Origin: Firm-13 sp037143795
Lineage (GTDB): Bacteria > Bacillota > Clostridia > Saccharofermentanales > Saccharofermentanaceae
Direction: 5' to 3'
NCBI GenBank assembly: GCA_037143795.1
Contig: JBAWXZ010000016.1
Coordinates: 31,131-95,130, forward strand
Length of the DNA stretch: 64,000 nt
In this document: piece by piece, positions 8,986-17,151 of the stretch
Layout of the letters: every line of letters starts with the position of its first letter
Position numbering within the stretch: the first letter of the stretch is position 1
Made by a program: the position numbers and the translations under genes
Notes under the pieces: generated by a model
What the model was told of the DNA's origin: nothing
The model's input: the letters and a program-made list of their open reading frames with translations, nothing else
Database searches by the model: none

Positions 8986-10005
8986 ATGGATGGAAAAACT
9001 AATGAATCTTCAAAAAAAGATTCAAGACTTCGCATAAGCAACAAAGACAAACTGTTGATTCTTGTTCTGGAAAATAAAAGTATCATACTACTTATTGCTA
9101 TTATGATTCTTGCGCAGATTGTATCAGGCGGTATATTTCTAAGAGGTGCCAATCTTTCTTCAGTATTGCGGCAAACTGCCGTTACCAGCATTATGGCATT
9201 GGGTTATGTCTTCGTACTTACTTGCGGAATGATTGATCTTTCAACCGGTCATATGCTCAGTTTCTGTGGCATTGTTTACACACAGGTATCATTTATTGCA
9301 CCAATACCAGTTGCAATTATTGTTGCACTTGTAGCAGGTTTATTAGCAGGTCTGTTTAATGGACTTCTTTCAATTAAGCTTAACCTGACACCATTTATCC
9401 TGACACTGGGAACTGCACAAATTTTCAGGGGTTTAGCCTATTTGCTGTGCGGCGGTATTTCAATTAATATAACGGATAATTTCATGAAGTTCCTCGGTCA
9501 AGGCTTGCTGTTTGGTTTTCTGCCAATGACTGTACTGTTTGTAATCGTAATTACAATTGTTGTGGCTATTGTAATAAACAGAACAAAGTATGGAAGGCAT
9601 GTAATTGCTACTGGCGGTAATATGGAAGCAGCCAGAGTATCCGGAGTAAATATCAGTAAGACAAAAATCACTGCATTTGTAATTATGGGTTTCCTGATTT
9701 CAATTGCCAGTATTGTTTTGACCGGACGTGTTGCCATTGCCATGCCTAACGGTGGACAGGGAATGGAAATGGACGCAATTGCTGCTGTCATCATCGGCGG
9801 TACCTCGCTGTCCGGCGGTAAAGCCAACGTTATTGGTGCCATATTCGGCGCACTGATCCTAGGAGTTATTAGCAACCTGCTCAATCTTGCCGGTGTAAGC
9901 TCTTTCTGGCAATGGTTCTTTAAAGGAATAATTATTGTAGTAGCAGTTCTGCTTGACACCACAACAGAAAAGATATTTCAAAAGCGCCAGCTGATGGCCA
10001 GCTGA
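8986..10005 (+). CDS. Sugar ABC transporter permease (RbsC type)
   Basis: A 339-residue, very hydrophobic protein of the branched-chain/ribose permease family, with about eight to ten membrane segments. Visible family motifs are LTCGMIDLSTGHMLSF, the GRHVIATGGNMEAARVSG loop that contacts the ATPase, and AIAAVIIGGTSLSGGKAN. The N-terminus is short, charged and cytoplasmic. It is 13 bases from the ATPase gene and completes the importer. Whether it homodimerises is family knowledge, not visible here. Confidence 0.92.
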   Translation: MDGKTNESSKKDSRLRISNKDKLLILVLENKSIILLIAIMILAQIVSGGIFLRGANLSSVLRQTAVTSIMALGYVFVLTCGMIDLSTGHMLSFCGIVYTQVSFIAPIPVAIIVALVAGLLAGLFNGLLSIKLNLTPFILTLGTAQIFRGLAYLLCGGISINITDNFMKFLGQGLLFGFLPMTVLFVIVITIVVAIVINRTKYGRHVIATGGNMEAARVSGVNISKTKITAFVIMGFLISIASIVLTGRVAIAMPNGGQGMEMDAIAAVIIGGTSLSGGKANVIGAIFGALILGVISNLLNLAGVSSFWQWFFKGIIIVVAVLLDTTTEKIFQKRQLMAS

Positions 10006-10076
10006 TTGCTAATGCAGCATTATCTCAATAAATCAAAAACACTTACTCCAAGGATAGTACAGATAAGGAGACTGAT

Positions 10077-10964
10077 ATGACTAAATACGGAACGATTTTC
10101 AGCTACTGGTCTAAAGACTGGGATACTGACTATATGCAGGTGCTGCGGAATGCAGCCAAATCAGACATTAACTGCATCGAATTTCATACCAATCGTACTA
10201 TGGACTGGTCACAGAACAAAATTGATGATTTTGTCGCACTGGCGAAAGATCTTGATATCGAAATTTTGATGAACGGCGGTGTAGAACACGAAGAAATTAC
10301 CTATAGTGACGACCCGGCTGTTCGTCATTTGGGGATTAACAAAATCACTTCGTATCTGACACAGGCTTCCCGCCTAGGTGCCAAATTCTTTGACGGAGGT
10401 TATGCGGAAGGCTGGCCTTCCGCTCCGAAGGTACCACTGACAGCTGAGCTTAAGCAGGTCTATACAGAGCGGGTCATTGGATCAATCGGTGAAATGGTCA
10501 AGGTTGCCGACTCCCTTGGTATTACCATGAGTATGGAAATTGTGAATCGGTTCGAAGCTTTCCTGGTTAATACAGCAAAGGAAGCACGATACATTGCAGA
10601 GCGGGTTGATCATCCGAATTTCAAGGTTACGATGGACACTTATCATATGAATATTGAAGAAGACAGCATTGAAGAAGCAATTCAGACATTGGGCAAAAAA
10701 TATCTGGGTCATGTACATCTTGGCGAATCAAACCGCAAGCTGCCGGGCCAGGGCAGTCAGGTTGACTGGGACAAGGTGTTCAATGGTCTGAAAAGTGTCG
10801 GCTATAGTGAGCGACTTCTGCTCGAACCATTTACCAAGGCATTTGGAACAATCGGGAATAGTGTTTTCCTGTGGCGTGACCTGTCAAATAACGCAGGCGA
10901 AGAGCAGCTCATCAAAGAGATGAAAGAGTCAGTCGCTTTTGTAAAAACCAAATACGAAAAATAA
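10077..10964 (+). CDS. Sugar phosphate isomerase/epimerase (TIM-barrel, AP-endonuclease-2 fold)
   Basis: A 295-residue xylose-isomerase-like TIM barrel. Members are metal-dependent sugar isomerases or epimerases, such as D-psicose/tagatose 3-epimerases. Metal-site candidates are Glu in SMEIVNR, Asp/His in VTMDTYHM, and the GHVHLGESNR motif with His and Glu, with a later LLLEPF glutamate. These match the E-D-H-E set of the ketose 3-epimerase group. GGAG precedes the ATG. It directly follows the permease, so it probably acts early on the imported sugar. Exact substrate unknown. Confidence 0.85.
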   Translation: MTKYGTIFSYWSKDWDTDYMQVLRNAAKSDINCIEFHTNRTMDWSQNKIDDFVALAKDLDIEILMNGGVEHEEITYSDDPAVRHLGINKITSYLTQASRLGAKFFDGGYAEGWPSAPKVPLTAELKQVYTERVIGSIGEMVKVADSLGITMSMEIVNRFEAFLVNTAKEARYIAERVDHPNFKVTMDTYHMNIEEDSIEEAIQTLGKKYLGHVHLGESNRKLPGQGSQVDWDKVFNGLKSVGYSERLLLEPFTKAFGTIGNSVFLWRDLSNNAGEEQLIKEMKESVAFVKTKYEK

Positions 10965-11003
10965 ATACAGGAATAATGAATCACCCGAAAGTGAGGTTGT
11001 AAC

Positions 11004-11402
11004 ATGGCAGAGGTAATCGGACTGGCACATATTGGTATATTCGTGGACGATGTTGAGCGTTCAAAGAAGTTCTATAATGAAATTCTTGGCCTCGCAGCAA
11101 TTTGGCAGTGTACGTTTGATGCAGACGGCAATACCTACACCTGCGCTTTTGTTCAAAAGGGAAACCTGACTCTTGAACTTGTACAGCGCAGGATCGGTGA
11201 GAATCCAGGTGACGGAGTCACGGATCACGTTGCCATGTTGGTCGACAACATCGAAGAATTCAGAAAAAACCTTGAAGCTAAGGGGATTGAATTTGAAACA
11301 AAAGAACAAGTATATTGCTCGGACATGTTTCCCAATGGAACCAAGTGGGTTTTCTTCCGCGGACCGGACAATGAGCATATTGAGATTACCCAGATTTTGT
11401 AG
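11004..11402 (+). CDS. VOC-superfamily metalloprotein (glyoxalase fold)
   Basis: A 132-residue vicinal-oxygen-chelate protein made of two beta-alpha-beta-beta-beta units. Likely metal ligands are His in LAHIGIF, Glu in LTLELVQ, His in VTDHVAM and Glu in EHIEITQ, the usual H-E-H-E pattern. Such proteins include glyoxalases, epimerases and small hydrolases. It sits between the TIM-barrel enzyme and an SDR, 12 bases ahead of the latter, so it is probably translated with the pathway. It may be an isomerase or epimerase for a pathway intermediate; the sequence does not decide. Confidence 0.85.
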   Translation: MAEVIGLAHIGIFVDDVERSKKFYNEILGLAAIWQCTFDADGNTYTCAFVQKGNLTLELVQRRIGENPGDGVTDHVAMLVDNIEEFRKNLEAKGIEFETKEQVYCSDMFPNGTKWVFFRGPDNEHIEITQIL

Positions 11403-11414
11403 GAGGACGATAGA

Positions 11415-12188
11415 ATGCGTAATGTAGTAATAACCGGCGCTGCCAGCGGTGTAGGAAAATCGACAGTTGAAGCTTTTTTACAGCTTGGTGACAAAGTGTT
11501 TATGACAGACTGGAAAGCAGATCAGCTGAGCGAAGTCTGTGCTGCGTTTGACAGGCAATACCCCGGTATGGTTTTTAACAAAGCCGCTGATGTCGGTAAA
11601 TGGGATCAGGTTGTCAAACTTGCAGAAATGGTAAAGGAAGCAGGCGGAGCTGATGTTCTGGCGAACTGTGCAGGTGTCTTTCGGGTAGGACAGATCGAAG
11701 ATGCACCTGAGGAAGACTTTGATTTTCAGTTTGATGTCAACGTACGCGGTATATTCCACACCATGAAAGCCTTCGGACCACAGATGCTGAATAAGAAAAA
11801 GGGCGCGATTGTCAATGTTTCCTCCGTATCGGGGATGGGCGGCGACTACAACATGTCTCTATACTGCGCTACCAAAGGCGCTGTCCTGGCTATGTCCAGA
11901 GCTGTTGCCATGGATTATTCAATGCAGGGCGTGCGTGTAAATGTTATTTCTCCATCAGCTGTTAAAACTCCGATGTTTTTGACCGGCGCAAGCGAAAAAG
12001 TGTTGGAAAGCTTTAGGAAAAACATGCCGGACCGCAGATTATGCGAACCGGAGTGGTGCGCTAATGCTATTGTGTTCCTTGCTTCCGATCAGGCAGAACA
12101 CATGTGTGGTATTAATTTGCCGGTAGACGGCGGACTTTCAGCATGGAATGGACAGCCAAACCAGGAAAAAAGCGATACAGGTGTGTAA
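11415..12188 (+). CDS. Short-chain dehydrogenase/reductase (SDR)
   Basis: A 257-residue classical SDR. The N-terminal cofactor motif is TGAASGVGKS, followed by NCAGV, the catalytic Ser in NVSSVSG, YCATK (Tyr and Lys) and ISPSAVKTPM. It likely oxidises a hydroxyl group on a sugar or sugar acid with NAD(P). The acidic residue after the second strand (MTDWKAD) suggests NAD(H) preference (inference). A good GGAGG precedes the ATG. It is one of two intact SDRs in this operon; the second starts at 13566. Confidence 0.9.
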   Translation: MRNVVITGAASGVGKSTVEAFLQLGDKVFMTDWKADQLSEVCAAFDRQYPGMVFNKAADVGKWDQVVKLAEMVKEAGGADVLANCAGVFRVGQIEDAPEEDFDFQFDVNVRGIFHTMKAFGPQMLNKKKGAIVNVSSVSGMGGDYNMSLYCATKGAVLAMSRAVAMDYSMQGVRVNVISPSAVKTPMFLTGASEKVLESFRKNMPDRRLCEPEWCANAIVFLASDQAEHMCGINLPVDGGLSAWNGQPNQEKSDTGV

Positions 12189-12245
12189 GGTCTTTCGATT
12201 TTGCCGCGATCCGGCTGCCCGATATCCGATTTTGGAGGAACTGTA

Positions 12246-13445
12246 ATGATTAGAGAAACATTTGAGAAAAATCAGGGCATATTCAGAATGATACCTGTAT
12301 TTGTCCCCCGAACTTTCTCCAGACCGGGCAAAAGGCTTCGCCTGCATCCTGATGATTACTTTGCACTCGGCACCGCAAGAGGCGCAATCAAAGAACGATG
12401 GTTCAGCAGTGTAGTGGCTGCCTGCAACGGAGAACTGACAGCAGCGGACGAGGGTATGAGCTATGTATCATACGGCAGTGATCCCGATCAGCGGTTTCTG
12501 TTCAAGGATGCAGTCGAGGAGCTTGGGGCCCAGCTTATCGGAGAGGAACTTTACAGTAAGTATGGAACCTGGCCTATGTATTCGAAATTTTTCGATTATG
12601 TAGATCCGCTTTTCCATCATTTGCATCCTGACAACCAGGCAGCTGCCAAAGTCGGCAGACTCGGCAAGCCGGAAGCGTATTATTTCCCGCTTCAGTACAA
12701 CAATTACGGCGGTAGTTTCCCGCATACCTATTTCGGCTTCGATCCCGACACAACCAAAGAAGATGTTAAGAAAAGACTTGAAATGTTTGAATCCGGCGAC
12801 AACAGGATAACGGAAATCTCCAGAGCTCATAGAATAGAACTTGGTACAGGCTGGTATACGCCGGCAGGGGTTGTTCATGCACCCGGATCATATCTGACCT
12901 ACGAACCCCAGTGGAACAGTGATGTCAATGCAGTCTTCGAAAACGTCACAAGCGGTGAAATCAATTCACGCGCAAGCCTGGTTGAAAATTGCCCCGATTG
13001 TGAAAAGGACAACGTGGACTCTGTGATGAGCATGCTTGAGTGGGAGAAAAATGTTGATCCGCATTACAGAAAGCATTATTTCAGACCCCCAATCATAGAC
13101 GTAGAAAACGAGCAGTATACCGAAAAATGGATTACCTATGCCACGCCGTTTTTCTCCGCAAAGGAACTCATAATCAACCCCGGCCAGACCGCGAAAATCA
13201 CTGACAAGGCCGCTTACGGCTGCATAATAATGCAGGGACACGGCCGGTTCGGCAGCTATAACGCTGAGGCGGCGTGTATGCTCAGATACGGACAGCTTAG
13301 CTCCGATGAATATTTTGTCAGCGAAGCAGCTGCCAGAAACGGTGTTGTGATTACCAACCAGTCAGAATTTGAACCCATTGTGATGCTGAAGCATTTTGGC
13401 CCGAACAATCCCGATGCTCCATTCCCCGGGCACCTGAGAACCTGA
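12246..13445 (+). CDS. Mannose-6-phosphate isomerase-like cupin protein
   Basis: A 399-residue protein with a class I phosphomannose isomerase-like metal site: His-x-His in HHLHPDN, Glu in GKPEAYYF and His in GWYTPAGVVHAPG. A second cupin-like domain lies toward the C-terminus (KELIINPGQTAKI, GCIIMQGHGRFG). Such proteins isomerise aldoses and ketoses or their phosphates. GGAGG seven bases before the ATG at 12246 fixes the start; an open frame extends upstream to 12201 without a good ribosome site. It lies between the two SDR genes. It is not a standard ManA; it belongs to a poorly described cupin group, so the activity is only inferred. Confidence 0.75.
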   Translation: MIRETFEKNQGIFRMIPVFVPRTFSRPGKRLRLHPDDYFALGTARGAIKERWFSSVVAACNGELTAADEGMSYVSYGSDPDQRFLFKDAVEELGAQLIGEELYSKYGTWPMYSKFFDYVDPLFHHLHPDNQAAAKVGRLGKPEAYYFPLQYNNYGGSFPHTYFGFDPDTTKEDVKKRLEMFESGDNRITEISRAHRIELGTGWYTPAGVVHAPGSYLTYEPQWNSDVNAVFENVTSGEINSRASLVENCPDCEKDNVDSVMSMLEWEKNVDPHYRKHYFRPPIIDVENEQYTEKWITYATPFFSAKELIINPGQTAKITDKAAYGCIIMQGHGRFGSYNAEAACMLRYGQLSSDEYFVSEAAARNGVVITNQSEFEPIVMLKHFGPNNPDAPFPGHLRT

Positions 13446-13565
13446 CAGGCAAGACAGCTAAGTTTGCCTGCGGGATAATGAAAAGCGATAAGAAGAGGAC
13501 AGCCGAAAGACTGTTCCGCTCTTGTCGAATTATTACTATACTCGAATTTTAGGAGGAATACTCAA

Positions 13566-14336
13566 ATGGAATACAAGGGATTTGATATAAATTTTTCACT
13601 GGAAGGGAAAATTGCACTTGTTACCGGTGCCGCCAGCGGTATTGGGAGAGCAATCGTTGAAATGTATGCACAAAAAGGTGTGTCGATCATAGCGCTTGAT
13701 CTACTGCCTAAAGTCCATGAATTGACTGGGGAACTTTCTGGTTATGATATTAATGTATTGACCTTTGCGGGAGATGTATCGGATAAGGATTTTATTCGTT
13801 CAGTTGTGAGCGATAGTATTCAAAAAATGGGTAGAATCGATATTTTAGTTAATTGTGCCGGGATTGCTATACTTGACGATGCTGAAAATTTAGAACTGGA
13901 AGCCTGGAACAAGACTCTTCTCATAAACCTTACTGCACCTTTTATGCTTGCTCAATCCGTCGGTAAAGAGATGATCAAAAGCGGCGGCGGAAAAATTATT
14001 AATATTGCTTCGCAGGCAGGAATTGTTGCGTTGGATAAGCATGTAGCATATTGCGCAAGTAAGGCTGGGATAATATCTATGACAAAGGTCATGGCCATGG
14101 AATGGGGAGAATATAATATTAATATTAACGCAATATCTCCTACAGTTATATTAACAGATCTTGGTAAAAGGGCATGGGCGGGCCAAGTTGGTGAAGATAT
14201 GATAAAGAAAATACCCGCTGGACGGTTTGGATATCCAGAGGAAGTAGCCGGTGCGGCAGTTTTTCTTGCAAGCGATGCGGCAAATCTGATTACAGGAGAA
14301 AATCTTGTAATTGATGGCGGCTATACAATCCAATAA
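13566..14336 (+). CDS. Short-chain dehydrogenase/reductase (SDR)
   Basis: A 256-residue classical SDR with TGAASGIGRA cofactor motif, NCAGIA, catalytic Ser in NIASQAG, YCASK and the late SPTVILTDLG region. LDLLPK after the second strand carries an acidic residue, suggesting NAD(H). It resembles sugar/polyol and 3-oxoacyl-type dehydrogenases. AGGAGG lies ten bases before the ATG. A 120-base gap with weak hairpins separates it from the cupin gene. It is distinct from the SDR at 11415 and may act on a different step. Confidence 0.88.
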   Translation: MEYKGFDINFSLEGKIALVTGAASGIGRAIVEMYAQKGVSIIALDLLPKVHELTGELSGYDINVLTFAGDVSDKDFIRSVVSDSIQKMGRIDILVNCAGIAILDDAENLELEAWNKTLLINLTAPFMLAQSVGKEMIKSGGGKIINIASQAGIVALDKHVAYCASKAGIISMTKVMAMEWGEYNININAISPTVILTDLGKRAWAGQVGEDMIKKIPAGRFGYPEEVAGAAVFLASDAANLITGENLVIDGGYTIQ

Positions 14337-14421
14337 CTTCAAAACCAAACCTGACTGCCTCTGGACAAAAACCTTTGAAAATAAATTTATCCATAAACTG
14401 ATTTGCTAAGGAGTAACAATT

Positions 14422-15819
14422 ATGATTACGAAAAGAAAGCCGAAGATAGGATTTCTGGGAATTATGCACGGTCTTTATGATGCGGATCAGCCTGAACTTC
14501 CACTTGAACAGGAGGCATGGGCAAGAGAAGTCGTTGAGCAGCTCAAGGATGCTGCCGATATTGATTTTCCGGGAGCCGCCAAAGATAGAAGTATAATCGA
14601 AAAGTATATCAAACACTTCAACGACAGTGAGTATGACGGGATCATGGTCGTCAATCTTCTTTATAGCCCCGGCATGCGTGTTGTTCAGGCATTCAAGAAT
14701 AACCGGCTTCCTGTTTTGATTGCCAATATTCAGCCGCTTCCTACGGTTACGCAGGATTGGGACTGGAAGAAATGCACAACCAATCAGGGTATACATGGGA
14801 TTCAGGATACCTCGAATATGTTGATGCGCCTGGGACTTAAGCCTGAAATCATTACGGATGACTGGAAATCAAATAACTTTTTCGATTTCTTCGCTGACTG
14901 GTCATCAGCCGCATTTACGGCTGCAGCCTTGAAGAAAAGCCGTGTTTCTATCATCGAAAAAATGCAGGGAATGGGCGATATCATGGGTGATGAAGTTGCT
15001 TTTTACCGTGTTTTCGGAATAGAAGTCAACTATGATGGACTTGGCGAAGTCGTTAAGTGCTTCGAGACGGTATCGGAAGAAGAGATTTCTGCCTATATCG
15101 AAATAGACAGGCAGAATTTTGAAATAGATCCGTCACTGACGCAGGAGAATCACCGCTATGCAGCTAAATTACAGCTGGCTTTTGAGAAATTTTGCGAGAA
15201 ATACAAGTATGACGGCTTTACGGCTAATTTTAATGTATTTAAAGAAGACGGAAGAATAAGGCAGCTGCCGATTCTCGGCGCAAGCAATATGCTGGCAAAG
15301 GGATATGGGTATTCAGCCGAAGGGGATGTGCACATTCTGGCTTGTACCCTTATGGGTCATCTTATCTCGGAGAACCCGCACTTCACGGAAATGTATTCCC
15401 TGGACTATGAAAGAGATGCTGCTATGCTGAGCCACATGGGAGAGGGTAACTGGAAAGTAGCCCGTAGGGATCGCCCTATCAAGCTCATTGACCGTCCTCT
15501 GGATATCGGAGACCGAGACAATCCTCCGACACCCGTATTCAGCGGTGAACCCGGAGAGGCAACTATTATTTCCCTTGTTGCGATAGAGGGAGAAAAATAC
15601 CGGCTGGTCGCTTCTGTCGGAACCGTCCTCGATACAGCTGAAATTCCCGGTATGCTCATGAACTACACTTTCTTTACCCCGAATACCGGAATCCGTTCGG
15701 CAATGGATGGGTGGCTAAGAAATGGCGGGACTCATCATCAGGTTATGTTTGCAGGCAATCAAATGAGAAAATTCAAAATGCTTTGTGACGTCCTCAATAT
15801 TGAATTCGTAGAAGTGTAA
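14422..15819 (+). CDS. L-arabinose isomerase-like protein (AraA/FucI fold)
   Basis: A 465-residue member of the arabinose/fucose isomerase superfamily, which interconverts aldoses and ketoses with Mn2+. Motifs in AraA register are AEGDVH (metal Glu), LSHMGEGNW (His) and GGTHHQVMF (His) near the C-terminus. It is slightly shorter than E. coli AraA (500 residues) and diverged. It is the last gene of the operon, followed within 40 bases by a strong terminator. It could be a true L-arabinose isomerase or act on another pentose; the two kinases at 21-24 kb would fit a pentulose product. Confidence 0.8.
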   Translation: MITKRKPKIGFLGIMHGLYDADQPELPLEQEAWAREVVEQLKDAADIDFPGAAKDRSIIEKYIKHFNDSEYDGIMVVNLLYSPGMRVVQAFKNNRLPVLIANIQPLPTVTQDWDWKKCTTNQGIHGIQDTSNMLMRLGLKPEIITDDWKSNNFFDFFADWSSAAFTAAALKKSRVSIIEKMQGMGDIMGDEVAFYRVFGIEVNYDGLGEVVKCFETVSEEEISAYIEIDRQNFEIDPSLTQENHRYAAKLQLAFEKFCEKYKYDGFTANFNVFKEDGRIRQLPILGASNMLAKGYGYSAEGDVHILACTLMGHLISENPHFTEMYSLDYERDAAMLSHMGEGNWKVARRDRPIKLIDRPLDIGDRDNPPTPVFSGEPGEATIISLVAIEGEKYRLVASVGTVLDTAEIPGMLMNYTFFTPNTGIRSAMDGWLRNGGTHHQVMFAGNQMRKFKMLCDVLNIEFVEV

Positions 15820-15857
15820 TTTGAAAATATTATTCTGATAGTATGACGGACAACTTA

Positions 15858-15897
15858 GAAAGATTCCCCGTTTGCCATGGGGAATCTTTCTTCTTTT
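15858..15897 (+). terminator. Terminator of the first ABC transporter/catabolic operon
   Basis: GAAAGATTCCCC (15858-15869) pairs perfectly with 15879-15890 across a 9-base loop and is followed by TTCTTTT. This is a textbook rho-independent terminator 39 bases after the isomerase stop codon. Confidence 0.92.
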
Positions 15898-15981
15898 AGG
15901 CAAACACAAAACTTCATGTAAATTCATTGATCAAAATTGAATCACGAGGCTCATTCAAATTCTGAGCGAATAAGGTGTGAT

Positions 15982-16923
15982 ATGTCAAAATTAGTAAAAA
16001 CAAATCTTATGATAAATATATCGAAACTATATTATGAAAATAATTACGATCAGAAAATGATCGCTAAAAAACTTAACCTGTCACGACCGTATGTTTCCAA
16101 ACTTTTAACACAGGCGAAGGAGGAGGGTCTGGTTACTGTCCAGGTGCATGCTCCAAATGAATATGAAACTAGTCTTGAATCAGAAGTCCGAATGCGTTTT
16201 GGACTGCGGAAAGTAATTGTTGTACCAGATGGTCTTATTGCCAACACTGTTAACCGAATTGCTGTCGAAGCAGCAAAGTATTTGAACAGCATAATTAAAG
16301 ACAATGACATTATCTCAGTTTCCTGGGGCAGCACACTTTACAAATTCAGTTTGAATTTAGCACCCAGATCCGATTTAAAGAATATTTCCGTAGTTCAAGG
16401 AAGCGGCGGTATCAGCCAGATTTCCAAAAATATATATGCTGCTGAAATCCCAAAGAAAATTGCAGATGCTTTTGGCGGCATTCCGTATATCCTCCCATTA
16501 CCGGCTATTGTCGATAAAAAAGAGACCAGGGATATGATAATTAAAGATAGTAATATTGCTCAGATTATGGAACTTTCCAGACGTGCAAATATTGCAATTT
16601 TTACAATGGGATATTTTGGTAAGGAATGTGCCCTGGCAAGAGCTGGATATCTGAGTGAAAACGAAATCCTGCAACTGGAGATGAACGGTGCGGTCGGCGA
16701 CATTTTTACCCGGCTGATAACCTCTGAAGGGGAAATATGTGATGCAGATCTTGATAACAGAACCATCGCGATTGAATTCGACGACCTGAAGAAGAAAGAT
16801 TATCGCATAGGCGTTGCCTGTGGGAGTGAAAAGGAGAGGGGTGTAATAGGAGCGATTAAGGGCGGATTGTGCAATGTACTTATCACTGATGAAACTACTG
16901 CTATAAAACTTATGGAGGATTGA
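15982..16923 (+). CDS. SorC-family transcriptional regulator
   Basis: A 313-residue regulator with an N-terminal helix-turn-helix (YENNYDQKMIAKKLNLSRPYVSKLL) and a SorC sugar-binding domain (VSWGSTLYKF, VVQGSGGISQ, GGLCNVLITDETTA). SorC proteins sense phosphorylated sugars or related ligands. A TTG at 15937 gives a longer frame, but AAGGTG five bases before the ATG at 15982 favours the shorter start. It lies between two sugar operons and probably controls the isomerase-aldolase-kinase genes downstream, perhaps also the operon behind it. It is a paralogue of the SorC regulator at 60939. Confidence 0.88.
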   Translation: MSKLVKTNLMINISKLYYENNYDQKMIAKKLNLSRPYVSKLLTQAKEEGLVTVQVHAPNEYETSLESEVRMRFGLRKVIVVPDGLIANTVNRIAVEAAKYLNSIIKDNDIISVSWGSTLYKFSLNLAPRSDLKNISVVQGSGGISQISKNIYAAEIPKKIADAFGGIPYILPLPAIVDKKETRDMIIKDSNIAQIMELSRRANIAIFTMGYFGKECALARAGYLSENEILQLEMNGAVGDIFTRLITSEGEICDADLDNRTIAIEFDDLKKKDYRIGVACGSEKERGVIGAIKGGLCNVLITDETTAIKLMED

Positions 16924-17151
16924 CATCCGCGGAAACTTTTAACAAATCAAAGTGACTGTGGATAAACAGGAAACAAAATAAAACCTGTTGGGAAAACTTC
17001 TTACAAATTATTTCCTGAAAAAAGTCTTGGATTTTCGAATATGAAGAGCAGATACTTGTGACAATTTGGTTAAATATTTACAGTATTATTCTTCAGCTCG
17101 CAAATGGAAAAATATCCCGGTTCTACAAAGTTATATAGGAGGAATTATCAG

